From Myrica gale (taxonomy: Eukaryota > Streptophyta > Magnoliopsida > Fagales > Myricaceae), in contig OZ005607.1 of NCBI GenBank assembly GCA_963930655.1, forward strand, positions 16,262,374-16,326,373: a stretch of DNA of 64,000 bases, given 5' to 3'. The position numbers and the translations under genes are program-made. Below are positions 9,201 through 20,960 of this stretch, piece after piece. The notes below the pieces were generated by a model, which made no database searches, was not told where the DNA came from, and saw only the letters and a program-made list of their open reading frames with translations. Each line of letters starts with the position of its first letter. The stretch's first letter is position 1.

Positions 9201-12200
9201 CTCCCTTTAAAATTTAATCTCACCGTCAATTGTGCACCAATTCCGTCTAAAAAGTTAACGGACACATCAGCAGCATGCTAGTCACCTGCCGACTGGTCTC
9301 AAGTACACCCTAAATTTTTTCTCGGCTGGCCACGTCATCAAAATGTTACCGAGGAAATAAAAAACCACGCAGACTAATGCAAAACAACGCCGCAAGCTCT
9401 TCTTTTTCCTCAACCCCAATCGACATCGTAAGGCCTTAGTATTCTTCAACCCCACTTGAAGCAGTCTTTGTACTCTATTTCCTCGAAACACTCGAGCCCG
9501 ATTGGATTGAAGCGTCTGGTGTTCTTCAGTTTTTTTTTCTCTTGCGATTAGCGTCTGGTGTTCTATTCTGGAATGATCGATTGGGTCAGTGTTCTTTCAC
9601 GGAACAATTCAATCACTTTGGGTTTTGAAGAACTCGATCACGGTCCACCCAGTTGAGTACTGATCTGTCAACAGGGTCACTTACTCTTGCATGTTGCTAC
9701 TGGAATTGAAAGGAAAGTACAGAACACACTTAAAATTGAAAGATGCACATTAGCAAAGAGAGAGAGCAGAGAGAGACTTGCAACATTTTGCTGACATTGC
9801 TAGCACCAATTGTGAACAATGGCAAACTTGTGAGGGTCATCAGAAGGGAAGTAAGGAGCAAAGATGCACTCCTTCGCCCAGTGGCGTCTCAACAACTTGC
9901 AGGAAGCACAGGGTGAAGAAGCCCCCCATGTAGATAGGTAGCAGTTCACTCAAGAACGAACCCAGAAAGAAAAGAAAGATGTTCGCCTTTGAAATAGGAA
10001 GAGCAGATGGAGGAAAATGTTGCCAACAAGCTTAGCTAGAGTTGAAGAGAATGGGCTCAATATATGTATTTATAGTAGTTAAAGGAGGTGCTAGATCAGT
10101 GTGGAATAGATCCACATGCTTCTGTACTAAAAATACATATAAATCACACCAAAGGTTAAAGAGTTGAATTCAATGGATCTCTTGAGTTCTGCAGATGTAT
10201 CAATTTGCAATCAAACATATCTCATGAAAAAACAATCAAGTTAAAGGTGAATTATGCGACTTTGCTGCTGCTGCTGCCGCTCTCTTCTTTGCACTGGCCA
10301 GCTCCATGCGTAGCTTTTCGAGTTCATGACACACAGTCAACCCGGTTAGTTTTTATCTCCTCTGTACAAGAAGTTTTGATGACGTGGCCAAATAAAAATT
10401 TAGGGTCTGCTTGAGATCGGTCGGCAGGTGACTTGGATGCTGCTGACGTGCCTGTTAACTCCTTAGACGGAATTGGTGCACAGTTGACAGTGGGATTAAT
10501 TTTTAAAGGGAGTGTAAACTCAAGGATTGATTTTTTTTAAATGCAAACCAAGGACCTGTTTTGAAAAGCAGGTAAAACCCAAGGATCTAAAATGAATTTA
10601 CCCTTATTATTATTGTTGTTGTTGTTATTATTGTTGTATCACTGCCACTAGAAAGCTTACCAGTAGAATTGAGATGAATGAAAGGTCCAGAGTCACCAAA
10701 TCAACTTTTTGGGGGAGACTAGAAAGATATCTTAGATTTGTCCTTTCTATCACACAAACACGTTCATCTCGACGAATTTTTTCAGCCACCTAAAGAAGTC
10801 AGAAGAGATAAACAATCAAGAACCACTAAAGATCCATCAATAAAGCAAAAGACACTTGTAGACAAGGGACAGTAACATTCATTATAAGTATGAAACTGCA
10901 CGTAAATATTGCATTCATATGTTCAATGGCATTTACATTTTATTCTTCTGTAAAACCATTCAATAGTGAAAGGGAATGGAACTGATTATCCAGATGATGT
11001 TCAGTACAAGTTTGCCCAGAAAAAGAAGTAAAAACTTTAGACCCTTATGTTACCTGACCGTAACCCACATCAACTCCGTAAACAAACGATGCACCATACT
11101 GAAGCAAGCAATCGGTAAATCCTCCAGTGGACAACCCTGAATCAAGAGCTACTTTACCAGAAACATCAATCCCTAGCTGTTCAATAGCAGCTTCTAACTT
11201 ATATCCTGCTCTGGAACAAAAAATTGGAACTTCTAAATCATATAACAGTATCACCAAAGGTATGGAAGCAATCATAAGTATTGAGAGTGCATGATATGTT
11301 GCTTCAGGGGAGTCATCACCTACATACATATTTCGGAACTTCAGCCCTTATCTGCACAACAGCTTGTTCCGATACAGGTGTTCCAGCTTTGTTCACCACC
11401 TTTCCATTAACAAACACTTTGCCTGCACCATAAATGTGTCAGAGAGAGAGAGAGGCGGGGGGGGGAGAGAGAGAGAGAAAGAGACTCATCAAAACTAATA
11501 AGATGACTGTAGCTAGCTTCCCATATCAAATATGCGTCTTCTGACAATTATAGAGAATGAAAGAACCTACATTGCAAGCCAAAATTAATTTTTCTGCATT
11601 AATGAAGCGCTATAAGAAATGTACAAGACAGCTAGAGACAAAAAAAAAAAGGAAAAAAAAAGAAGTCTGGTGGAGCAGACTAAAATCATGTGGCAGATGC
11701 ACATTAGTGTAAAACTACGCACTATGTGATAAATTTATGGGAGGAAAATGAACATGATTCCAAAATTATGCTGACTAGATGACTAGTGGATTTGTTATCT
11801 ACATATTAAAAAAAAACTAAGGGTGTTCGGACGCATCATATGCATTTATAAAAAAAACTGACATCCCTTGGACTTCACCTTGGGTGGTAAGAGCATGGAT
11901 GGGGCTAGAGAGGAGCAGGACTCCAAAACAAAATAAAACTGCACACTTCGATTAGTCCAGCTTTCAAGGCAAGTAGGACATCTAAACTATTTTGATGAAA
12001 AGTCCATCTTGGGCCATTTTGATTGAAAGTTGAAGATGGTCCACAATGCTTTAGTAGTGTTGTTGCTTTTTGGAAAAACAAAAAAAAGGCTTGCAGTTGC
12101 AGGCTGTCACCCATTAACTTCATAAGAGTTATGCTTTCACCAGTTTCCTGCCCCAAAAATTGGTTGCATCAATTGATTCACTCCTTCAGCACTCGTAGAT

Positions 12201-14035
12201 TAGTGGAGTGGGAAAGGGGCATCCGATCACGGGCAAAGATGTAAATGCAACTCACTATGCAAGATATGAATTCCAGCTAGAGGGGTTGCCTGATTCACCA
12301 GTATGTCCTCCAAACTCATCGGTAGAGTGATGCTAAACTATCTCCTAAGTGTTGATATTCTTACATAGGCTTGGGGCTCCCATGCTATCCCACGGGTGTC
12401 TTTAAGTTTGTCAGCTGCACTTATTCTCAGCGCATATGGCGATTCCCCAAGTTTCAGACTAAGACCTTTAAAAACTACTCAAAGCAAATACAAAAGTCAT
12501 TGGTTTTACTGTCCAGGTTTCTAACCATTGGTTTCAAATCTTTGCCATCAAGAAGGTAATCAAAAAAGGAAACACCATAAGCCTTAAGTTGAAACGACAA
12601 GTGGGTCTATCAGAAGGTGATGGAGACCCCAAGAGGTATGCCCAAGACAGAAGTGGAAACGCTTTCCATGTCAGAGTGAATCTTTGGCACAGATATCTGG
12701 GGCATTACGGTTGAAAGAGGGAACAATAATTCCAGATTTTCTTTATCATACAGCGATCACTCCATCTAAGGCAAAATTGATTCCAAGCTAGTGGTTGATG
12801 ATTCCTCGTTGAGGGAGGAAAGTGGAGAAAGAACACTGAAATTCTGTGGTTTTAAAGTAACCTCTACAGCAAATTGGCTGTTTGCTGTCCAAAGATATAT
12901 GGTTTACACTTCCCTTCGAATATCTCGTTCATGGGAACCAGCTAGGGAGATATTTTGAGAAGGTGGCATGGGCTCTTACAAAACTGAGGGCTGATAAAGC
13001 TCCAAATCTGCCCTCATTTGATGGCTTTCTATGCCTTCTTTTTTTGGGTCTGTAGATCTTCTTGACTTGGATCCCAATTTTTTTGGCAAGTAGTTTGTAT
13101 AAAAATGGTGTAAGAAGTTAAGAAATAATAGCAACTATAGCATGAGTGCAATGGATTTTTACCGTAAAACCCATGTCATACAATTGGAACCAATATAAAA
13201 GCACTCACCATTGACATCAACCCTACTGACTCCACTTGGAAAACAAAATGAGTGCAGAATTTAAAAATGCACAGATGCAAAATTATACCTACTGAACATC
13301 CAAGACAATGTCTCAATTTTTTTTTTTTAATGACGAAGCATCTGAAATATAAAGTGCTTAAACTGTTGACCTGTAGCAAAAATTTGGTGCGCATTTATTT
13401 CATTAGTTTTCTGATAATGGGCTGGTAAACTCCTCGGCTTGAGTCAGAATAAGTCATAAGCTATCAAAGAATATCTCTGACCTTGCAGTATCCATGACTG
13501 AATAAATGTTCGGCTGTATTGCTGAAACCTTTCAAGACATATCTCATCCAACCTCCTTTTCCTGAAAATGACAACAGTAGAGCATAATACAATATAGTGC
13601 ATTTGCTTAATGAGAAACTAGCACCGAATTAGGTGGGGGATAATGAAGAGTAGAAGAAGATACTGGTATTAGGGCTAGAAATGCTTACTTCTTTCGTGGT
13701 TGAATGTTTCCTGACTTTGCAACAGCATAACATCTAACGGGACAGTGAATTCGAGCTTTGACACATCCCACTGAGTTTTCTTTTTCGAAAACAACCAGCA
13801 TTAGATCAAAATAATACATGAAAAGAAAAATAGAAAGCCGTCGGAATTAAAATGATTCAACCAACTGGCACCCAGCACCCAATAGAGAAGGAGAAACTAG
13901 AATACAAAGAGACAGACGGTGGAGCCTACCAGAAAGCTTTCGAGAGGTGCAAGGAGATAGGAAAGATAAGCTCGGCTTGCTATTAACACAGATTGAGATG
14001 AAGTTAACGGGTAGCTTTAAACGTTGGGCTGCCAT
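6263..14035 (-). CDS. TlyA/FtsJ-like rRNA 2'-O-methyltransferase, nine exons
   Basis: Exons, all with GT-AG borders and consistent phase: 14035-13930, 13770-13689, 13561-13482, 11422-11320, 11210-11054, 10789-10661, 8615-8529, 7650-7606, 6397-6263. They total 924 nt, 307 residues. Residues 1-60 are Ser/Arg/Lys-rich and look like an organelle transit peptide. Residues ~65-123 form an S4 RNA-binding domain (GKVFVNGKVV). Residues 124-307 are the SAM methyltransferase fold, with DSGLSTGGFTDCLL as the SAM motif and K128, D211, K239, E295 fitting the K-D-K-E tetrad of 2'-O-methyltransferases. Bacterial TlyA methylates 16S/23S rRNA cytidines, so a chloroplast or mitochondrial rRNA target is inferred. 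The length matches plant 'haemolysin A-like' homologues. One intron carries a Pack-MULE and the gene appears intact. Confidence 0.9.
9800..9931 (-). pseudogene. Captured LOB-domain (LBD) exon fragment
   Basis: On the minus strand from about 9931 the frame reads PCASCKLLRRHWAKECIFAP followed by YFPSDDPHKFAIVH, then breaks at a stop near 9800. This is the N-terminal LOB domain of plant LBD transcription factors: the CX2CX6CX3C zinc-binding block, with the third cysteine replaced by tryptophan, followed by the conserved DDPHKFAIVH stretch. The GAS block and the leucine-zipper-like coil are missing. The sequence upstream contains a TATAAATA near 10070, so promoter and leader sequence may have been captured too. 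It is a gene fragment inside the MULE at 9110-10603, not a functional LBD gene. Confidence 0.75.
10060..10078 (-). promoter_or_regulatory. TATA-like box upstream of captured LBD exon
   Basis: The minus strand reads CTATAAATACATATATTGAG about 130-150 bases upstream of the LOB coding fragment. The spacing is compatible with a core promoter and leader captured with the exon. There is no expression evidence. Confidence 0.4.
11438..11486. repeat. GA-rich microsatellite
   Basis: A (GA)n tract interrupted by a G-rich stretch, inside the intron between exons 3 and 4 of the methyltransferase gene. Confidence 0.85.
11487..13481. other. Large intron of the methyltransferase gene
   Basis: Intron between exon 3 (13561-13482) and exon 4 (11422-11320), about 2.06 kb in full (11423-13481). 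No coding motif was recognised on either strand apart from the exons themselves. Parts of 12000-13000 read like decayed coding sequence but I could not assign a family. Confidence 0.5.
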
Positions 14036-14126
14036 TTTCCGCCGAGTTTTCTGTCTCTGTTCTCTCGGCAGGTTTGGACAGATCAGAGCAGGGAACTCTC
14101 CGACGCTAAGGTTAGTAATAGAGCAT

Positions 14127-14143
14127 AAGCCCACGGGCCCAAG
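14127..14143 (-). promoter_or_regulatory. Site II-like motifs in methyltransferase promoter
   Basis: About 95 bases upstream of the ATG the minus strand reads CTTGGGCCCGTGGGCTTA, containing TGGGCC and TGGGCT. These match the TGGGCY site II elements bound by TCP factors. Such sites are enriched in promoters of plant ribosomal and organelle-biogenesis genes, which fits an organelle rRNA methyltransferase. Binding is inferred. Confidence 0.5.
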
Positions 14144-14257
14144 CATTTGGTCCTCAGGCCACTTCGGTTTATACGCAGAATCAAAATACAGCATGTCTTT
14201 CCCATACAAAGAAAAAAAGAAAATATTTGAACAAAGATGACATAAAACAAGGGCCAC

Positions 14258-16252
14258 AATTTGGGGTTTGTAAAAAAAAAGTGTGTTTTGAAGTTTATAA
14301 AAAAGTTATTTTCTTCTGTCAAAACGGTGTTGAAATTTGTGAACAAATATTGCAATTTGTATAAAAGAAAATTAAAGAAAAAAAAGACTATTTAGGCAAC
14401 CCTGAGCGTGTTTCTGATCATCTGAACTCTTACTTACCCCCTTTGCATCCCAAAAAATAACTTAATAGGAAAATTTTATTATATGAATTATATTTTTTAA
14501 CACGTGAAATATTTAATTGAAATTTTAATTGCGGAGTCAGGTCTCAACTCAGGACATTAACTTTGATATCATGTGAATCTTTCACTCATCTCAAAAACTT
14601 AAGCTAATAAAAAAGAAGATTTTATTATTGAATTATATTATCTCTCGCATTGAAACAAGCTCTTGCAAAATCTGGTACCGTGGAAAACAACAAAGAAAGC
14701 TTCCAAAATTCTTCTTATTTTTCAACCAATCTCCTTTGGATACGACTTTTTTTTTTAACCAAAGTTTTCAAATCATTGCCCAAAATCTCGATTCTATTTA
14801 CCTTTGACTATGGTTGTTCAATGCCACCGATAAAATTCGGTGGCACCGGCACCGGGTGCCAGTACTCGGCATGACTGTCGGTGTCAATGGCCTATTTTTA
14901 GCAAGACCCGGGGAAAATCCCGATTCCGTACCCGGGAAATAGGGTTTTAATTTTTTTTATATTAAACAATTTAGTTTTCTCAAACTACGTCGTTTACGTT
15001 TAAACCCCTCCCAAATTCCAAATTCCCCTCCTCTCTTCAGTCTTCGATCCCCCCCTTCTCAAGGTCGACAGCTTCTTTCTCCCTCCCCTCCCTCTCCAAA
15101 CGGTAAACTCCCTGCCACCACCACGCCGGCCATGAAGCACAATCCGGGTATCTCCTTGGAATGGAGCGCTGTGGTTTTCTTGTAGGTGTACTGCAATCCG
15201 GAGAATTACGATTGAATGATGGTATATGACGATTTTTAGTTTTTGTTTAGTGGTTGGCGGTTCTTATTTCTATTGTTCATATTGGGTTTTGAGAATTTTA
15301 AATGGTTTTGAAAAAAAGTGCGGTGATTTGTCTTCTTCTTTGTTCATGTGAGATTCTATCAGGTTTGCTTCAGTTTGGACGTTGCAAGAATTTTGATTGG
15401 ATTTCGAGTTGTGACTGATGTTTTTGTTTTTTGTCTGGTTATTGAGGTTCTTGTATGTAAAAGCTTGATTAGAAGTATGATGTATAATGGGTTTTCTCTG
15501 AGGCTGACAACTTTGATTTTCTAGGGTTTTTCTTAACCATGGCAATGTTTGGTTTGTTTAGTTCAAGTTGGTTTGAGATTTTCATTAAAATGTGAATGCT
15601 TTGGTTGAACTTTCCAGCTTCCCTCATGATAGAATTTCCTTTAGCTTTATATAACTTTGATAGTTACTGTTCTTTTTTTTTTTTTGCAATCTGATGAAAA
15701 TTTTCAATTTGGGAGTTCATTTAAAGGCTTGGTTTTTTTGGTCGCGTAGAAACTCAAGGATGTTTTATTGTTTTCTCAAAACAGAAGAGCTGAAAAGTTA
15801 ATTAAGGGGGTTTTCATATGGATGTTAGAAAACATTTCCTGTCCTTGAGTTTGTTACTTCTTTAAGTTTATTATTTTGGATTTTATTAGTTGAGAATTTA
15901 GATTCTCGTCTTATCTTTTAAGATGTTATTTAATTTTATTAATTTTAGATTTAATTAATATGTGATCAATGTACCATAAGAAAAAAGAAAAAAAATATTG
16001 GCCAAGTATAAAAAATGCTAAAAAAATGACCAAATATAAATGCAGGTTAACCGAGAACCACCACCGCTAAAATCGCCACCGTTATAGATCGATTTTTGCC
16101 CTTAACGATGTAGGTTACCAATATTTGAAAATCGGTCTGCCTTTGACTGACCGAAATCCAGTATATTTTTTTTACAAGTGACCGAAATCCAGTACTTGTT
16201 TCGTGAACAATTCTTATTTGGAAATCTGGGTTTAAATTGGTTTGTGTCTATG
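14258..16252. other. Unclassified repeat-like region left of the hAT
   Basis: Holds an imperfect direct repeat near 14460-14640 (TTTTATTATATGAATTATAT-type, of a kind common in plant MITE-like sequences). A GC-rich stretch at 14820-15150 has clustered CCGGCACCGGGTGCC-like palindromes followed by a CT-rich tract, then AT-rich sequence. The GC/CT-rich stretch might be a decayed promoter and leader, but I found no coding frame after it. No family could be assigned. Confidence 0.35.
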
Positions 16253-16408
16253 CAGTGGCGGAACCAGAACTCAAGTGAAGGGGGGGGGGGCAAATTCTTA
16301 AGGCACAATGACATGTCAAAAAAATTTCATACGTAATGTAGAAAATGTCTTACAGATATAATATCGAAAATTAAAAAGCATTAAAAACATTGAAATACAT
16401 GTATTGTC

Positions 16409-18793
16409 CTATGTACTGTCACTACGAGGTGGCAATTGGATTCTACGCTTCTGTATATTCTGAAAACGTTGCAAAATAGCTTCGTTCTCAATAGTTTCAA
16501 AGATTTCCCTCTCGATGTATACTATCATGCTATTATTCATCCAGTCATCTCCCATTTTATTACGCAAATTAGTCTTGATAATATTCATCGCAGAAAACAC
16601 TCTCTCAACGGTCGCAGTCGCAACTGGCAAAACCAATGCCAACTCAAGAAGAAGATAAACCAATGGATATAGAGTATGCTTTCTTGTCTCAACCATCTTC
16701 ACAGCAAGAGCTCCAATATCTTGAAGCCCAGAAAAAGCATCAGTATCTCTCACATTATCAATGTAGGTCTGAAGTTGATGTCTAAGAACCATACGATCAG
16801 CTGCTGAGAAATCTTCTGGATAAAGCTCAGCAAGACGAAGTAACTTAACATTATCAAACGCTGAGAATGAGTTCCTTGGATCAAGACATGCTATGCAAAG
16901 AAGCAACTCTGTATTTGCTTCTGTGAAACGTTGATTCATCTCCTGAGCGATTGAATCGATAACTTGGCAAAACACTTCCACACGAAAATAATGCAAATAA
17001 GTTATCGTTTGCCCTCCATTACACGGACGACCGCGAGTTGGCATAATGTCTTCCATATTGGGCACAAAGATATAATTATTCATGCAAAAAGTTTTGACTT
17101 CTTCCAAAAAAGCTTCTCATTCTATCTCCCTCAAAGCCTGCAACTGACGCTTCACAACTCCCACTAAACTCATAGCATTAACAATGTCTTGATCCTTTTG
17201 CTGTAAGGTCTGTGACAGTTGATTTGTAATTCCCAGAATATTACTCAACAAGTGCATATTGAATACAAACTCAAAGCTTTGCATCTTATGAAGCATACCC
17301 CTAGCCGTGCATCTTTGTTCTCTGCAACTACCATCCTCTTTTACGTTTTGAAGCACATCTAACACTGCTGACCACATAGTGATGAGACGAATTAGTGTAG
17401 TGTAATGTGAACCCCAACGAGTATCCCCTGGTCGTGCCAGACTAGTTTCTTGATTTCTTCCCTTTCCACTAGAAATTTCTCCATTGTCCAACCGCTCCAC
17501 TATTTTCTCATGTTGACTTTGACGAAGACTATCTTTCCTTTTACAAGAAGCTCCGAATATATTCACAATAACAGAAGTGTAACCAAAAAAATCACAAACT
17601 TCCATGTTATCCTTTGCAATAGACACAATAACCAATTGAAGTTGGTGAGCAAAACAATGGATATAGGTAGCAGAAGGATTATCTCTCAAAATGAGCGCCT
17701 TTAACCCATTGAACTCACCTTGCATGTTTGATGCCCCATCATACCCTTGGCCTCTCAATTTGGATATTGATAACCCATATCGTGCAAACAGTTTATCTAT
17801 AGCATTTTTCAACGTTTGGGAGCAAGTGTCGGTAACATGTTCCACACCAAGAAACCTTTCTATAACTTGTCCATACTTGTTCACATATCTCAAAACCACT
17901 GTCATCTGCTCCTTCACTGAGTTATCTCGAGACTCATCAACCATAAGAGAAAAAAAGTTGTCCCCAATATCTTTAATTATGGCAAGTGTGGTCTCCGCTG
18001 CAGCAGCACTCACCAATTCCTTTTGAGTTTTTGGAGAAGTCATTAGGTTGTTTCCAGGAGCATTAAGATGAGTTGTCCTACGAACCTTTTTCTTACGCAA
18101 GCTGTACCATTCCAAGAGCTCAAGAAAATTGCCCTTCCTCAATGAACTTTCGGACTCGTCATGGCCACGAAAAGCTAATCCTTGGCTCAAAAGAAAACGA
18201 ATGCAATCTAATACAGCTGTCAAACGAATACGATAAGAATCCTCTAGTTCGCGTCCATGTGCAGATAACATGTACGATACACTTTGACGTTGATTTCTGA
18301 GTGCTTCACATCGTCCTCTAGCATCATTGTGAACACTATTACATAAACCAACATGTTGAGCAAAAACTTCTGTTGCTTTTTTCCAGTTGCTAAACCCCAT
18401 AGATGAGAACACCTCCCCACCGAATCTTGCTCCTTTAGGTTGCCTAAACAAATAACACCACAAGCAATATGCTGCATCCTTTGATACACTGTATTCCAAC
18501 CATTCATAATTTTTAAACCATAACTCCCTAAAACTCCTAGTTGTATTCCCATATTGCTTCTTGGGAAAATCATGGCCAAGTGGTTGACAAGGACCTTTGA
18601 TCAAGTACTCCCTACGAACTTGATCTCTAATCCCAACATCATATTCTTCAATAGGTTTACGTAATCCTGGGTCAGCGATAATATCATCCAGACTAAACAA
18701 ACAACGAGGTCTTTTCGAACTAGTATTCGCATCAGAACTAGGAGTACTAGACGAATCCACGCTGGTTGACTTTTTTATCAAATATTTGTCCAT
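16409..18793 (-). pseudogene. hAT transposase (ZMYM1-like, DUF4371), one in-frame TGA
   Basis: A frame of about 794 codons, ATG at 18793, final stop at 16411-16409, broken only by a TGA at 17119-17117; the frame is unchanged on both sides. A basic, Ser-rich N-terminus is followed by a TTF-type zinc finger (C110, C113, H147, C151) and a DUF4371/RNase-H-like region with candidate catalytic aspartates D286 (LMVDESRD) and D352 (GQGYDGASNM). The hAT C-terminal dimerisation block near the end reads LALVLPVATATVERVFSAMN. Proteins like this bind hAT ends and excise and reinsert them. The TGA falls just before the C-terminal third, so the dimerisation block would be lost unless read through. Confidence 0.88.
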
Positions 18794-18884
18794 TATCTAA
18801 ACAAAACAAAACAAAAATAAGCAATTCACAAATTTAACAATTTACAAAAAACTAACAATTCACAAAATCACAAAATCACCAAAC

Positions 18885-19142
18885 ATAACCAACAAAAGCC
18901 CTGACCTCCAATCTCCAACAATTCACAAACCAACAGAACCAACAAAAGCCCTGACCTCCAATCTTCAACAATTCACAAAATCACCTTCAAATATCAACTA
19001 ACAATCTAGTGGAGCATTTTGTAAATTTCTAATAGGGTTTAGAATATAAATTACCTGAATGAGCCAGCAACCAAATATTTGAAGCCTCCCTTGTGAATTT
19101 ATGCTATCCGAAGCCTCCCTTGTGAATTTATGCTATTCGAGC
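18885..19142. repeat. Short tandem duplications upstream of hAT transposase
   Basis: Two small tandem duplications: a ~55-bp unit around 18890-18985 (AGCCCTGACCTCCAATCT motif twice) and a ~31-bp unit at 19079-19140 (GAAGCCTCCCTTGTGAATTT twice). They lie in the element's 5' non-coding region. Confidence 0.7.
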
Positions 19143-20564
19143 CCAACCAAAGTGAGTGATTGTAACTGCAGAAAGAAATGGTCAGAGGTTTTAACACATT
19201 TAGCTCTTCGCGAGATTGAGATTAGAATTTAGAATATGGTTCGGTCCAATTTCTGAGTCCTATTATAATCGCTTGTAATGAGACAAAAAAAACGTATTTG
19301 CATACATATCACATGGCATGTAACCGGATTCTAGAGGAAACATGACATACTTCCGAAAATCATGTTAAGCTATTTTAATCAAAAGAGTACGGAAAAATAT
19401 CTTAGGTCGTCAGCAGCACCAATTCTCGTGCACCTACTTCCATGATAAGGGCGAATCTGTGTATGAAAATGGGTGCACAGGTTATATGGTTGATTTTTTA
19501 TTAAGTGAATATTATAACAAGTTTAAATAAAAGTTATAATGGTGTAAATAGATTTGTATTAACTCTTTAAAATTTATGTATGCATTAGATGGGTTCAATT
19601 TCGTAACCTGTCACAGTATTTTTCTTGTTAAAAGAAAAAAAAATTATGAACATTTACAAAAGAATTCTGCACTCACTGTCAAGCTCAAATTTCTGGGCAA
19701 AGTAGTAGTCAAGACCAGTAGGAAATGTGAGTCAAAGGGTCCATTGGGATCCTAGATGGGTTCTTTTCAGTCGAGAGTAGAGTAAAAAATGAGTTATCCA
19801 GTAAAAAATGAGTTATCCAGCCTGTAATATTGATAGTCTTCAGAGTAAATTATTATTATTATTATTGTATTATTATTTTTGTTGCTACCCAGTACAGAAC
19901 TAACTCAAGGGATCATGTGATGTTCATTTTGAAAGCCAGATCAATATTATTTAATCAGCATATTTTATTCTCTCAACTATCCATGATAAGATTTGAATTG
20001 TATTAAAAAAAAAGGCTTTTTTATTTATTTGTGGATGAGTTGATCATTTTCCCCCTTTTCTTTTGCAAGTGAACAAACAAACATGTTTATTGAAAAAAAA
20101 GAGCAATAAAAAGAGAATCATTTTGAGGGGTATCGTTTTTCCTCTTTTCAATTTTCTAAGCACTAGCAGGCTGGGCTATCTTCTACTTTAGTATGATCTG
20201 GGTTCAAAGAGAAGTTTCATAGAGAAAAAGCAAGGTTTAATGGCCCACAAGAGCTGCTCAAAAGGGCCGAAATGTGCTAATTAATTCATTTCGAGGTCTA
20301 GGCACCCAAGTCATCCAAGACAAAACAAAAGGAGCTTGGGCCGAGTGAAAAGATCTGTTTATTTTGCTGGATATTTGTGTTGTCAATTTACATACACTAT
20401 ACAGAGACAATTAGACAAACAATGGCAATATGGCATAAGGTTTACATCACAGAGACAAACAATTGCATCCAACTATCCAAGTCACTGAAGTCAGTCAGCA
20501 ACAGCAGCACTAGTTACACTACAAAAATCGAAATCACAGATTCACCACTCACCAGAATCACAAA

Positions 20565-20960
20565 ATGCTGGAGCCGTGGTCCGTGGAGGTGGAGGTCGGA
20601 GGAGAAGCCGAGAGGGGAGACCGGAGAAGCCGAGAAGGGGAGGCTGAGGCTCTGGCTGTCAGTGACAGGTCTGAGTTCGTGGGGAGGAGGGACTAGGGAG
20701 ACTGCCCCGAGACTCGAGAGGCCGCCGGTGGAGGCTGGACCATGGAGGCGTGGTCCGTGGAGGTGGAGGTCGGAGGAGAAGCCGAAAGGGGAGAAGGGAC
20801 TAGGGAGACTGCCCCGAGACTCGAGAGGCCGCCGGTGGAGCCTGGAGGCTGGAGCCGTGGAGGACTGGAGGTGGAGATCGGAGGAGAAGCCGAGAGGGGA
20901 GAAGGGGCGGCTGACAGGCTGAGTTCGTGGGGAGGAGAGGAGGGGGAGACTGCGACTGGG
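20565..20960. repeat. GC-rich tandem repeats in hAT subterminal region
   Basis: About three diverged copies of a 130-190 bp unit containing GTGGAGGTGGAGGTCGGAGG, AGAAGCCGAGAGGGG and GACTCGAGAGGCCGCCGGTG. The block is strikingly GC-rich against an AT-rich neighbourhood and sits 200-600 bp inside the element end that precedes the transposase gene. Repetitive subterminal motifs are transposase-binding sites in other hAT elements (Ac/Ds), so a similar role is inferred. The long open frames on both strands here (plus 20377-20922, minus 20693-21019) reflect base composition. Confidence 0.7.

Larger units (their letters stand above)
9110..10603. mobile_element. Mutator-like element (Pack-MULE) in methyltransferase intron, 1494 bp
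   Basis: Inverted repeats of about 240 bp (9110-9350 and 10365-10603) share GGGTAAATTCATTTAGGTCC-type ends. Flanks TTATTATCA (9101-9109) and TTATTATTA (10604-10612) form a 9-bp duplication with one mismatch, in an ATT-rich tract. The interior carries a captured LOB-domain exon with upstream sequence and no transposase. It lies between exons 6 and 7 of the methyltransferase gene, in an intron about 2 kb long, on which splicing apparently still depends. Confidence 0.85.

Noticed and set aside
11045..11329. A 94-residue independent gene
   Set aside because: It is exon 5 of the methyltransferase gene plus unspliced intron on one side; splice sites and phase connect it to eight other exons.
16409..18793. 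Host gene for a zinc-finger MYM-type protein 1-like protein
   Set aside because: It lies within a hAT with perfect 8-bp TSD and hAT termini, and has hAT catalytic and dimerisation motifs. It is the element's transposase.
20377..20922. 181-residue open frame, plus strand
   Set aside because: It spans GC-rich tandem repeats inside the hAT and is repetitive in translation with no domain. An overlapping long minus-strand frame shows the openness is compositional.
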